Of a stretch of 22,645 bases of DNA, positions 15,871-22,645 are shown in pieces. Under the pieces are notes generated by a model. The model worked only from the letters and a program-made list of their open reading frames with translations, was not told where the DNA came from and did no database searches. The stretch comes from an uncultured Neomegalonema sp. (GTDB lineage: Bacteria; Pseudomonadota; Alphaproteobacteria; Rhodobacterales; Rhodobacteraceae): the NCBI GenBank assembly GCA_937958345.1, contig CALGNW010000338.1:1-22645 (forward strand). The letters are read 5' to 3'. Each line of letters begins with the position of its first letter. Position 1 is the stretch's first letter. Made by a program: the position numbers and the translations under genes.

Positions 15871-16803
15871 TCAGGCCGAAATGCGCGTCCCGTCCGCGCT
15901 CGCTGCCGCACGATGCTGCCCCCGCAAGGTCAGATAGATCCCCGCGCCGACAATCATTACGACACCGACAACCGCTTCGGGCGGCGGCACTTCGGACCAC
16001 AGCAGATAAGCGAACAGGCACGCGCCCAGCAGATGCGTATAATCAAACAGCGTGAGAAAGCTGGACTCGGCCAGCTGATAGGCACGGGTCAGCCCGCCGA
16101 CCCCGATCACGGCGGCCAGCGCCAATCCGGCCATTACCGCCAGCACGGACGGGTCGGGCGTCGTCCAGCCGCCAAAGATAAACCGCTCGCCCTCCAGCGG
16201 AAACAGCGTCAGCACAACCGCCCCGGCCGCGCCCATCAGTCCAAAAGCCGAAAAATTGGCAAAGATCAGCGCAAAGGGCGATTCCTCGCGGCATCGTTGC
16301 CGGGTAATGATCACGCAAACCGCATAGAACGCACCGGCCAGCACCGGCAGCAGAGAACGCCAGTCCAGATCACTGCGAAACGGTTGCAGGATGACCAGCA
16401 CTCCGGCAAACCCGACCAGCACCGCCAGAATCCGCCGCCATCCGACCGGCTCGTTCAGAAACAGCGCGGTGAATGTCAGCACGAACAAGGGCGCGGTAAA
16501 CAATCCCGCTGTCGCCTGCGCCATCGGCATCATGGGGATCGACCCGAAAAACAGCAGCATCGAAACCGCCATAACCACCGCCCGCAGGCACACCCAACGC
16601 GGCGCGCGCTGGCGCAGGGTCGCCCCGTCAAAGAACCGCGCCGCCACGGCAATCATCGGCAGGGCAAACAGCGCACGGATCAGATGGAACTGCCAGACGG
16701 TCAGATCATCGCTCACGACCCGCACCAGATTGTCGACAAAGCTCATCAGAAACATGCTCGCCATCAGCAAACCGGCGGCAAAGACAGGACGGTCAGCGGT
16801 CAT
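15871..16803 (-). CDS. EamA-family drug/metabolite transporter 1
   Basis: 310 residues from the ATG at 16803, which follows the stop of the upstream transporter after one base. The longer frame to 16932 overlaps that gene and is arginine-rich, so it is rejected. About ten hydrophobic helices are arranged as two EamA repeats, with the second helix of each pair marked by A-V-L-V-G-F-A-G-V-L-V-I and ending near E-A-V-V-G-V-V-M-I-V-G-A-G. The family exports amino acids, nucleosides or other small metabolites from the inner membrane; many members (for example RhtA-like or SAM-permease-like) are unassigned. The substrate is not predictable here. The tandem arrangement with a second EamA gene suggests an old duplication or a pair that works together. 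Confidence 0.85.
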   Translation of the reverse strand: MTADRPVFAAGLLMASMFLMSFVDNLVRVVSDDLTVWQFHLIRALFALPMIAVAARFFDGATLRQRAPRWVCLRAVVMAVSMLLFFGSIPMMPMAQATAGLFTAPLFVLTFTALFLNEPVGWRRILAVLVGFAGVLVILQPFRSDLDWRSLLPVLAGAFYAVCVIITRQRCREESPFALIFANFSAFGLMGAAGAVVLTLFPLEGERFIFGGWTTPDPSVLAVMAGLALAAVIGVGGLTRAYQLAESSFLTLFDYTHLLGACLFAYLLWSEVPPPEAVVGVVMIVGAGIYLTLRGQHRAAASADGTRISA

Positions 16804-16804
16804 T

Positions 16805-17830
16805 TCATTGCGGCTCCCTGGGCGGTATCGGAGTCTCACTATCATCGGTCCACGGAATCTCGCCATAGTTCTGAGGCCGCGCCCGCGCGGGCCTGCCCTC
16901 GCGCCACGCCACAAACCCGCCCGAACCGGCAATCAGAACCATGCCCAGCACCGTCATGGCCGACGGTACGGTCTGCCAAACGGCAAAATCGACAGCCGGA
17001 ATGATGATGAGATAGCTGTATTCAAACGGCGCGATCTTGCTGGCATCGGCCATCTGATAGGCACGGACACTCGATTGCATCCCGATGATATGCGTCACCG
17101 CCGTGACCATCAGCAGGCCGAACACAAAAACCGAAATATCGGCCCAACCGGTTGTCAGCGCGGGGTATCCCGCCTTGATATCCCCGCTGAACGGGATCAT
17201 CCCGACAAAAGACACGGCCACCATGGCAACCGCGACATAAACCGCATTATGCACCATCGACAGCGCAAAGGCCGGATCGGCGCGGCAACGCCAGCGGGTC
17301 ACAACAACGCCCAGCGCATAAGAGACCGCCGCGCCAACCGGCATAAGTGCCGCCAGCTTCATGTCGCCGCCGGGCTGAACAATGCACAGCACGCCGGCGA
17401 AACCGACGAGGATGGCAACCACGCGCCTCGGCCCGATCGGTTCACGCAACAACAGCGCCGCGAACAGCGTAATCAGCATCGGTCCGATAAAGAACGACGC
17501 GCTGGCTTGGGACAGGGTCAGAAACGGCAGAGACGCATAAAACAGCACATAGGCCGAGCACATGAACCCGCCGCGCAAAGCCGGCCACAGCCATTGCGTC
17601 GGCCTCAGCTCGCGCCCCTTGCCCAGCGCGACCGCGATCAGCCACAGCAACAACAGAACCGCAAGCGAACGGATCAGCTGCGCCTGCCAGACCGAGGCTG
17701 TCTCGACGATCTTTTTGACAATCGCATCCTGAACACAAAACGCCACCATGGCGAGGACGATCAGTAAAATCGCGCGCCGGTCGTCGGCGCTATGCCCGCC
17801 GGTTTGTTCTGTTTCCGTCGGTACAGCCAT
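16805..17830 (-). CDS. EamA-family drug/metabolite transporter 2
   Basis: 341 residues with ten predicted membrane helices after a polar 18-residue lead, again two EamA repeats. It shares V-A-I-L-V-G-F-A-G-V-L with its downstream neighbour but has a longer polar C-terminal tail rich in R, P and E. A good ribosome site, GGAGG (17836-17840, minus strand), is 5 bases before the ATG. It is translationally tied to transporter 1 (TGA, one base, ATG). The polyferredoxin gene lies 126 bases upstream in the same direction. The transported compound is unknown. Confidence 0.86.
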   Translation of the reverse strand: MAVPTETEQTGGHSADDRRAILLIVLAMVAFCVQDAIVKKIVETASVWQAQLIRSLAVLLLLWLIAVALGKGRELRPTQWLWPALRGGFMCSAYVLFYASLPFLTLSQASASFFIGPMLITLFAALLLREPIGPRRVVAILVGFAGVLCIVQPGGDMKLAALMPVGAAVSYALGVVVTRWRCRADPAFALSMVHNAVYVAVAMVAVSFVGMIPFSGDIKAGYPALTTGWADISVFVFGLLMVTAVTHIIGMQSSVRAYQMADASKIAPFEYSYLIIIPAVDFAVWQTVPSAMTVLGMVLIAGSGGFVAWREGRPARARPQNYGEIPWTDDSETPIPPREPQ

Positions 17831-17956
17831 CTCGCCCTCCGGTCACGATAATCGCCCGAATCCACCATAGAGCGCACAACCCGCCACCAGCCTCGCTTTT
17901 CGCGACCTGCAACTGTCGCTCTCAGGCGTTTTTGGCGACGACCCGGAGACTTAAGA
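17831..17956. other. Gap between polyferredoxin and transporter 2
   Basis: 126 bases without a supported gene, apart from the ribosome site of transporter 2. It may hold the end of the polyferredoxin transcript and a promoter for the transporters; neither is obvious by eye. Confidence 0.5.
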
Positions 17957-19978
17957 TTACGAGGGCTTGCCGGTAAATCCGTTTCCGCGCTCGGCCAGAT
18001 AATCGTCGGTCGTCCTGACCTTGGGTTTCTCGCCGCCTTGGAACGGATTATCCGACACCTTAAACGCCGCCCCGACGCGGCAATCGTCGCACATCTGGAT
18101 AAGGCGGGCGCGGTCGGGATTATCGAACATCCAGTGCTTGCCGCCCAATTTTTCAAGGATACGCTTCACCGTGCTGCCGGACCCGAAGGGGCGACCGCAT
18201 TCAACACACGGAAACGGTTCTTCTTCGTGCAGCACCCGCGCCCGCCGCGCGGCCTCGTCGGGGTTAAAGCGCGGCGCAAGTTTCAGCGCATTCTCGGGAC
18301 AGGTATTGACGCAGATACCGCATTGCAGACAGGCATCCTCGCGAAAGCTGACCTGCGGCTTATCGGGATTATCCAGCAGCGCCCCGACGGGACATTGCGA
18401 CACGCAGGCAAGGCACAGCGTACAGGCCTCGGTGTTCATTACGACCTCGCCGTAAGGCGCGCCTTCCGGCAACGCAAACGCCTCCGTGCCCGATGTCAGG
18501 GCACTCATCGACAGGCGCGTTGCGGCGCGCTTGTCGCCAACAGGCGACACCGGCTCAATGCTCATCGGCTCGGGCGCAGCGGCATACAGTGCCTCGGTCA
18601 GATGGTCGGGATCATCCGTTTCGATGATCGAAACGCGATCAGCATCACGCCCCGCACCGGCCATCATCGCACTGACAAGCGTCGCCTGAAAATCGACAGG
18701 TTCGGCCTCGCCCTCGCGCCGCACACGTTCGGGCAAATGAACGAACACCCGCTGCGCGCCCATCGCAAACGCGCCCAGCAACAGGTCATGCCCGACCTGC
18801 GTTACCTCGTTGACCGCCAGCGGAATCACCGACGCGGGCAATCCGCGCCCGTATCGCGCGGCCATGGCAATCAGCGCCCTGCCGTCTCGTTCGTCGTGGA
18901 TCAGCACATCGGGATTCTCGCCTCCCGCCTCGGTATAGGCATCCAGCATCGTGCCCAGACGCATCCGCGTTTCGGTCGGCCTCGGCAACGCATATTCCGC
19001 CGCGCCCGACGGACAAACCGCCGAACACCCGCCGCACCCGGCGCAAACCATCGGGTCAATCTTGACCGTCTCACCATCGGGCGAGATCGCACCGGTCGGA
19101 CAGACATCAAGACATCGCGTACAGCCCGTCTGACCCGACCGTGCATGGGCGCACAGCTCGGCATGAAAATCGATGTAAAGCGGCTTTTCGAATGTCCCGA
19201 CCATGCCGCCCGCAAGGCGCAAGGTCTTCTCCACCGCCACCGGATCGGCTGGATCGGCACGCAGATACCCGTCCCGTTTTCCATGGGCGGGGACCAGCGG
19301 CGCATCGCCGGACAGGTCAACGACAATATCACAGCGAGAGCGCCCGCCATCGCGCGGTGCATCAAACGCAAACCCGCCGCGCCCTCCCGGAATGGCCTCG
19401 GCCACCGCATCGGCGACAATCTCGAACGCACCGAGATGGCCGGTCATCCCGCGCACACGGCCTTTCACAACCGGATAGGGGTCATCCCATCGCGGCAAGG
19501 CATCGCCCTCGTCTTTCAGCATAACCGTAACGGTCAAAGACGCGGACAACGCATCCGCCGCCGCCATCGCCGTTTCCCCCGAGCCATAGACCAGACAGAC
19601 GCCTTCGCTCTCCAGATCTATCGAGCCGGTCGCACGTCCGCTCCATGCATGTTCAGCCAGCAATGCCGCCACTTTCGGCGCGGCGGCATTGCCCTCGTCC
19701 GACCACAACGCCCGATCCCGAACATCAACCATCGACAACGCGCCGGCCCCGTCGACCTCTTCCGCGATTTCTTCAAAGCGCACGGCTTCCTGCGCGCAGG
19801 CAACGACCAGATCACCGCGCGACAAGGCGTCGGCGACTGTGCCGGCCTCGGTCCGGCACAGCGATGTATAAAACGCCGCCGCGCCAGTCGGCGCGCACGC
19901 GCCGCAGACTTTGTCCTTGTCCGTTGCAACCGATCCCTCGCAATCGCATAACAGTACTGTCGGTTTTTCCTGCGTCAC
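17957..19978 (-). CDS. Polyferredoxin-like 4Fe-4S protein of formate dehydrogenase accessory type
   Basis: 673 residues from a GTG at 19978, with GAGGGGG 8 bases upstream. The frame is open to 20098 but would then overlap the divergent DUF3305 gene. Four ferredoxin-type cysteine sets are present: 276/286/289/293, 312/315/318/322, 519/522/525/529 and 550/553/556/560, each ending C-P. The N-terminus has a distinct set (Cys11, 13, 25, 28, 41, 61) in L-L-C-D-C-E-G-S and V-C-G-A-C-A. The C-terminus has C591-x2-C594 and C630-x2-C633, perhaps a zinc site or fifth cluster. No signal peptide or membrane helix is seen, so it is cytoplasmic. Such proteins lie beside DUF3305, DUF3306 and TorD at formate dehydrogenase loci in Rhodobacterales; electron transfer or cluster/cofactor supply to the enzyme is likely, the exact role unknown. 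Confidence 0.85.
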   Translation of the reverse strand: MTQEKPTVLLCDCEGSVATDKDKVCGACAPTGAAAFYTSLCRTEAGTVADALSRGDLVVACAQEAVRFEEIAEEVDGAGALSMVDVRDRALWSDEGNAAAPKVAALLAEHAWSGRATGSIDLESEGVCLVYGSGETAMAAADALSASLTVTVMLKDEGDALPRWDDPYPVVKGRVRGMTGHLGAFEIVADAVAEAIPGGRGGFAFDAPRDGGRSRCDIVVDLSGDAPLVPAHGKRDGYLRADPADPVAVEKTLRLAGGMVGTFEKPLYIDFHAELCAHARSGQTGCTRCLDVCPTGAISPDGETVKIDPMVCAGCGGCSAVCPSGAAEYALPRPTETRMRLGTMLDAYTEAGGENPDVLIHDERDGRALIAMAARYGRGLPASVIPLAVNEVTQVGHDLLLGAFAMGAQRVFVHLPERVRREGEAEPVDFQATLVSAMMAGAGRDADRVSIIETDDPDHLTEALYAAAPEPMSIEPVSPVGDKRAATRLSMSALTSGTEAFALPEGAPYGEVVMNTEACTLCLACVSQCPVGALLDNPDKPQVSFREDACLQCGICVNTCPENALKLAPRFNPDEAARRARVLHEEEPFPCVECGRPFGSGSTVKRILEKLGGKHWMFDNPDRARLIQMCDDCRVGAAFKVSDNPFQGGEKPKVRTTDDYLAERGNGFTGKPS

Positions 19979-20079
19979 GCGCGCATCCCCCTCGGATATT
20001 TCGCTTGGGTTTTTCCCGGCTTTGGGCAAGCTTAACCGCAACAGTTCGGCAAACACGATACGAAAGTGCAGCGGACAGC
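19979..20079. promoter_or_regulatory. Divergent promoter region, polyferredoxin / DUF3305
   Basis: About 100 bases separate the two divergent starts, so both promoters should be here. It holds the T-rich run GGTTTTTCCC and a loose dyad GCTTG (20003-20007) / CAAGC (20027-20031). No recognised FNR- or regulator-type site was seen. The functional call rests on gene orientation. Confidence 0.5.
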
Positions 20080-20652
20080 ATGACAGATATGACAGCAAGG
20101 ATGGTCTCGATGCCCGTGGGCGTGGTCCTGCGCCGCGCGCCGGGCGTCACACGCTGGGCGGCATGGCACTGGAAACCGACCGGCGTTCTCCCCGGCGCTG
20201 CACCGGCGAACTGGCGCGTATTGCGCGAGGAGGACGGCGCAACCGAATACCACGCTGCGACCCTGACGCTCGAACTCCACCGCAAAGAGACCGAGGCTTA
20301 TCTGACGACCCTGACGATGAATCCGCCCAGCGTCTACGTGATCCTGCGCCCTGCCGAGGATGCCGACCATCCGCACGACGTCGAACCCTACGCCGTGACG
20401 GCCTCCGCTTTCGAGGCTCAGGATTATCTCGATTCCGGCGAAGAAATTGTCGAACCCGTCATCGCCCCGCCCGGATTGGTTGCATGGATCCGCGAGTTCA
20501 CCGACACTCACCACGTTGAGGAAGAATTCAAAAAGCGCAAACGACGGAACTGGTCCGAAGAAGCCGAAGACGGTCGCGGCGATGCCCGCGTGCGGCAGGA
20601 TGCAGACGTCTACCGCGCCCCCGGCACGATGAAACCGAAATCGGTGCACTGA
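20080..20652 (+). CDS. DUF3305 protein, formate dehydrogenase accessory
   Basis: 190 residues. The N-terminal V-S-M-P-V-G-V-V-L-R-R with W-A-A-W-H-W-K-P and the middle T-L-E-L-H-R-K-E-T-E-A-Y and N-P-P-S-V-Y-V-I-L-R are typical of DUF3305. The tail is charged, with E-E-E-F-K-K-R-K-R-R. The family has no known reaction; it occurs almost always beside DUF3306 and TorD genes near formate dehydrogenase. It is probably a cytoplasmic maturation or assembly factor (inference from context). Starts at 20080, 20089, 20101 and 20110 are all possible because none has a strong ribosome site; 20080 is the longest that does not run into the divergent gene. DUF3306 starts 2 bases after its stop. Confidence 0.82.
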   Translation: MTDMTARMVSMPVGVVLRRAPGVTRWAAWHWKPTGVLPGAAPANWRVLREEDGATEYHAATLTLELHRKETEAYLTTLTMNPPSVYVILRPAEDADHPHDVEPYAVTASAFEAQDYLDSGEEIVEPVIAPPGLVAWIREFTDTHHVEEEFKKRKRRNWSEEAEDGRGDARVRQDADVYRAPGTMKPKSVH

Positions 20653-20654
20653 CC

Positions 20655-21329
20655 ATGAACAACTCAAAAGAAGGCTTCGCCTCGCGGTGGTCACGCCTCA
20701 AACGCGAACCGGGCGACGAACCGGAACAGCCCGAACAATCAGAGCAACCTGCTGAGATTACCGAGGCGCAAGGCCCCGCCGAGACACCGGTTGAGGAACT
20801 GACCGACGCCGAGCTGCTCGAAAAACTCGGTTTGCCCGATCCCGACTTGATGAAAAGCGGCGACAATTTCAGTGCCTTTATGAACCACGCGGTTCCCGAT
20901 CGTCTGCGCCGCCGCGCCCTGCGCGTTCTCTGGGGCAGTAATCCGATCCTCGCCAATCTGGATGAACTCGTTGATTACGGTGACGATTTCACCGATGCCG
21001 CAACCGTCGTCGAAAACATGCAGACAATCTATCGGGTCGGACAGGGTTCCGCGTGGAAATACCGCGAGGAACAGGCCCGCATCGCCGAAGCAAAGGCCAT
21101 CGCGGAGGCCGAGGACGCTGAAAGGCGCGCGCATAACGGCGAGCCGCAGCCGGAGAAAGAGGCCGAAACGCTGGTCATTGACGCGGACCCCGAACCCGAA
21201 ACGTCCGCCGAAGACGCGCCCGAGCCGGAATATGCCGCACTCGCGCATGACGCCCCGCCGGAGCTTGCGCCTGTCCCGCCGCGCCCCCGCGCCATGCGAT
21301 TCGGCTTTGACGAAGGTGAACCGGCCTAG
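20655..21329 (+). CDS. DUF3306 protein, formate dehydrogenase accessory
   Basis: 224 residues. It has the family's F-A-S-R-W-S-R-L-K-R start, an acidic E/P/Q-rich linker, the conserved core L-P-D-P-D ... F-S-A-F-M-N-H-A-V-P-D-R-L-R-R-R-A-L-R-V-L-W and S-N-P-I-L-A-N-L-D-E-L-V-D-Y-G-D-D-F-T-D-A, then an alanine/glutamate-rich, likely helical, low-complexity C-terminus. No signal peptide or enzyme motif is seen. It is almost certainly co-transcribed with the DUF3305 gene 2 bases upstream. The biochemical role is unknown; location argues for assembly of the molybdenum enzyme encoded nearby. Its stop codon forms half of a hairpin with that of the convergent ychJ-like gene. Confidence 0.82.
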   Translation: MNNSKEGFASRWSRLKREPGDEPEQPEQSEQPAEITEAQGPAETPVEELTDAELLEKLGLPDPDLMKSGDNFSAFMNHAVPDRLRRRALRVLWGSNPILANLDELVDYGDDFTDAATVVENMQTIYRVGQGSAWKYREEQARIAEAKAIAEAEDAERRAHNGEPQPEKEAETLVIDADPEPETSAEDAPEPEYAALAHDAPPELAPVPPRPRAMRFGFDEGEPA

Positions 21330-21345
21330 GCGTTTGGCCCGCCTA
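21327..21345. terminator. Stem-loop made of two opposing stop codons
   Basis: TAGGCG (21327-21332) and CGCCTA (21340-21345) pair perfectly around a 7-base loop. The outer three pairs are the TAG stop codon of DUF3306 and the TAG stop of the minus-strand ychJ-like gene. It could work as a small bidirectional terminator or RNA end, but the stem has only 6 pairs and no T-run. Confidence 0.4.
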
Positions 21346-21846
21346 CCCGTGGCAGGCCTTCATCTTTTTGCCGCTGCCGCACCAGCACGGTTCGTTTCGC
21401 TTCGGTTGATGGGGCGGCAACTGATCGCCGTCTACATAAAGCCACCGGCCCTCCTCGCGCACAAAGAACGACCGTTCGCGCATCTGCTGAAACCCGTCAG
21501 CCGCACCGCCCCCGATCAGGCCCGGACCTTTCTGTTTGAACGCAGCGGCAAATTCGACATGCCCCTCCTGATCGCGCGCACCGCCGCGCTGCGCACCCAG
21601 AATAATCAGATTCGTCCACTCCGTCTCACGGATTGTCTTAAGCACATCCCGCAAGGCATCCGGGCCGCGTGCGGATTTTTCGTGAGTCTCCACCAGATAC
21701 GCGGCCTCGCCCCGACAAAACGCCGAAAAGCGCGAGCGCATCAGCGCCTCGGCGGTCGGTGCATTCGCACTGCCCCGCAAGTACGGCGCACAACACTCTG
21801 AAAACGCGAGCCCCGAGCGGCACGGACATTGACCCTGATCTGTCAC
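21343..21846 (-). CDS. ychJ: YchJ/UPF0225-family SEC-C motif protein
   Basis: 167 residues from the GTG at 21846, with AAGGG 6 bases upstream. The frame extends to a TTG at 21900, but GTG has the better ribosome site and gives the usual N-terminus. A cysteine cluster at the start (Cys7, Cys9, Cys18, Cys19 in C-P-C-R-S-G and E-C-C) and a C-terminal SEC-C motif P-C-W-C-G-S-G-K-K-M-K-A-C-H-G are probable zinc sites. The middle has the A-L-M-R-S-R-F-S-A-F stretch of YchJ. SEC-C occurs in SecA and many small proteins and binds zinc; the function of YchJ is unknown. It is on the opposite strand, between DUF3306 and torD, where those genes would otherwise be adjacent. Confidence 0.85.
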   Translation of the reverse strand: MTDQGQCPCRSGLAFSECCAPYLRGSANAPTAEALMRSRFSAFCRGEAAYLVETHEKSARGPDALRDVLKTIRETEWTNLIILGAQRGGARDQEGHVEFAAAFKQKGPGLIGGGAADGFQQMRERSFFVREEGRWLYVDGDQLPPHQPKRNEPCWCGSGKKMKACHG

Positions 21847-22055
21847 ATTAATCCCTTCGAAGCACCTCGGCTTTTTGCCGTTCCGCGCACCGAAAGACAA
21901 GCGTCCTAGAACACGCTAACTGCAATTCAACCCCTGCGGCACTCGTTTCCTTTACAGGTGCGCAAAAATTTGTCAGGCTATCGACAACGCACGGGGAAAA
22001 ATCACCGGCGACTGCCTTCTGAAACGGAGGGCTTCTAGGGAAGGAAACGCCCGAA
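21847..22055. promoter_or_regulatory. Divergent region ychJ / torD with possible inverted repeat
   Basis: 209 bases between divergent starts. TTGTC (21970-21974) and GACAA (21983-21987) form an inverted repeat with an 8-base spacer, following an A-rich run. The torD ribosome site AAGGAAA (22041-22047) lies 9 bases before its ATG. Promoters for both genes must be here; the inverted repeat as a regulator site is a weak guess. Confidence 0.4.
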
Positions 22056-22645
22056 ATGGGTGATGCGGCCACACTTAACAGTGCGGAAGTTGCGCAGGAG
22101 GATCTCCTGCGGGCGCGCATGTACGACTTGCTTGGTGTATTGCTGCGCGATGCACCTTCAAAGGACCTGCTGACAAAGCTGGCAGGGTTCGAGGGGGACG
22201 ACACCCCGCTCGGGAGCGGTATCTCTGCCCTGTCGAAAATCGCTAAATCAATGAGCCCGGAAAAGGCATCGCGCGAGTTTCACGATCTGTTTGTCGGGCT
22301 GGGTCGCGGTGAGCTGCTGCCCTACGCCAGCTATTACATGACCGGCTTTCTGAATGAAAAGCCGCTCGCGAAGCTCCGCAACGACATGGCGCGCCTTCAG
22401 ATCGAGCGCGCGCCCTCGGTTTACGAACCGGAGGATAACATCGGCTCGCTGTGCGAAATGATGGCCGGCCTGATTCAGGGCCGTTTCGGAGCGCCCGCGG
22501 ATCTGGGCACTCAAAAAGATTTCTTCGCAACGCACATTTCATCATGGGCGGGGCATTTCTTCACGGACTTAGAGGGCGCGGAATACTCGCTGCTCTATGC
22601 ACCGGTCGGCACAATCGGAGCGCGCTTTATCGATATCGAGAAAGA
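22056..22645 (+). CDS. TorD/DmsD-family molybdoenzyme chaperone, 5' part
   Basis: The first 196 codons of a gene cut by the right edge. The start ATG 22056 has AAGGAAA upstream. The all-helical TorD family is recognised from F-H-D-L-F-V-G-L-G-R-G-E-L-L-P-Y-A-S-Y-Y-M-T-G-F (75-98) and E-P-E-D-N-I-G-S-L-C-E-M-M (124-136). These cytoplasmic chaperones bind the Tat signal of molybdenum enzymes and guard the cofactor-free apoprotein. The common E-P-x-D-H motif reads E-P-E-D-N here, Asn128 in place of His. Placed with DUF3305, DUF3306 and the polyferredoxin, it most likely serves a formate dehydrogenase encoded beyond the window; this enzyme is not seen. The frame stays open to the last base. Confidence 0.88.
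   Translation, partial: MGDAATLNSAEVAQEDLLRARMYDLLGVLLRDAPSKDLLTKLAGFEGDDTPLGSGISALSKIAKSMSPEKASREFHDLFVGLGRGELLPYASYYMTGFLNEKPLAKLRNDMARLQIERAPSVYEPEDNIGSLCEMMAGLIQGRFGAPADLGTQKDFFATHISSWAGHFFTDLEGAEYSLLYAPVGTIGARFIDIEK

Noticed and set aside
16391..17767. 458-codon plus-strand frame opposite the EamA transporters
   Set aside because: Very rich in R, N, H and Q, as expected of the complement of membrane-helix codons; no domain.
18038..19951. 637-codon plus-strand frame opposite the polyferredoxin gene
   Set aside because: The minus strand encodes four Fe-S cysteine sets; the plus frame is rich in R, H and G without domains.
19979..20098. 40-codon N-terminal extension of the polyferredoxin
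   Set aside because: Would overlap the divergent DUF3305 start; GTG 19978 has a strong ribosome site.

Overview
The window is GC-rich chromosomal DNA, most consistent with an alphaproteobacterium of the Rhodobacterales/roseobacter type. The signs are aerobic cobalamin genes (cobA, cobB), a YhaO/YhaN-type nuclease/ATPase pair, a KefC/KefF potassium-efflux pair, tandem EamA transporters, and the Fe-S protein/DUF3305/DUF3306/TorD accessory set that accompanies molybdenum formate dehydrogenases in this group. Genus cannot be fixed from the sequence alone.

Layout. 1-423: 3' end of cobA. 533-2840: a somewhat less GC-rich block with a TIGR01777/SDR39U1-like epimerase, a divergent UbiG methyltransferase, a small membrane protein and a 44-residue protein carrying two CxxCxGxG motifs that is too short for usual gene calling. 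2861-4210 (minus): a PreT-like Fe-S/FAD oxidoreductase without its PreA partner. 4211-4618: non-coding, with an AT-rich patch. 4619-6927: an amidase translationally coupled (ATGA) to a guanidinobutyrase-like ureohydrolase. 6919-7093: a hairpin repeat cluster. 7197-11935: the YhaO/YhaN-like pair; the first gene has a good Shine-Dalgarno placed before an ATC codon rather than ATG/GTG/TTG. 11986-13284: cobB. 13263-19978 (minus): in order of transcription, a polyferredoxin-like protein, two EamA transporters, a KefF-like quinone reductase and KefC. 20080-21329 (plus): DUF3305 and DUF3306, divergent from the polyferredoxin. 21343-21846 (minus): a YchJ-like SEC-C protein. 22056 to the end: the start of a TorD-family chaperone.

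Functional reading. cobA and cobB belong to the same corrinoid pathway but are 11.5 kb apart. The amidase/ureohydrolase pair could turn a guanidino amide into a guanidino acid and then urea plus an amino acid (for example 4-guanidinobutyramide to 4-guanidinobutyrate to GABA); this is inference. The 18-22.6 kb region looks like the accessory half of a formate dehydrogenase locus whose catalytic genes probably lie beyond the right edge. The most interesting items are the CxxCxGxG microprotein, the coupled amidase/guanidinobutyrase, the possible ATC start of the yhaO-like gene, the orphan PreT and the hairpin repeat that overlaps the ureohydrolase stop codon. No tRNA, rRNA, CRISPR array, transposase or integrase was found.
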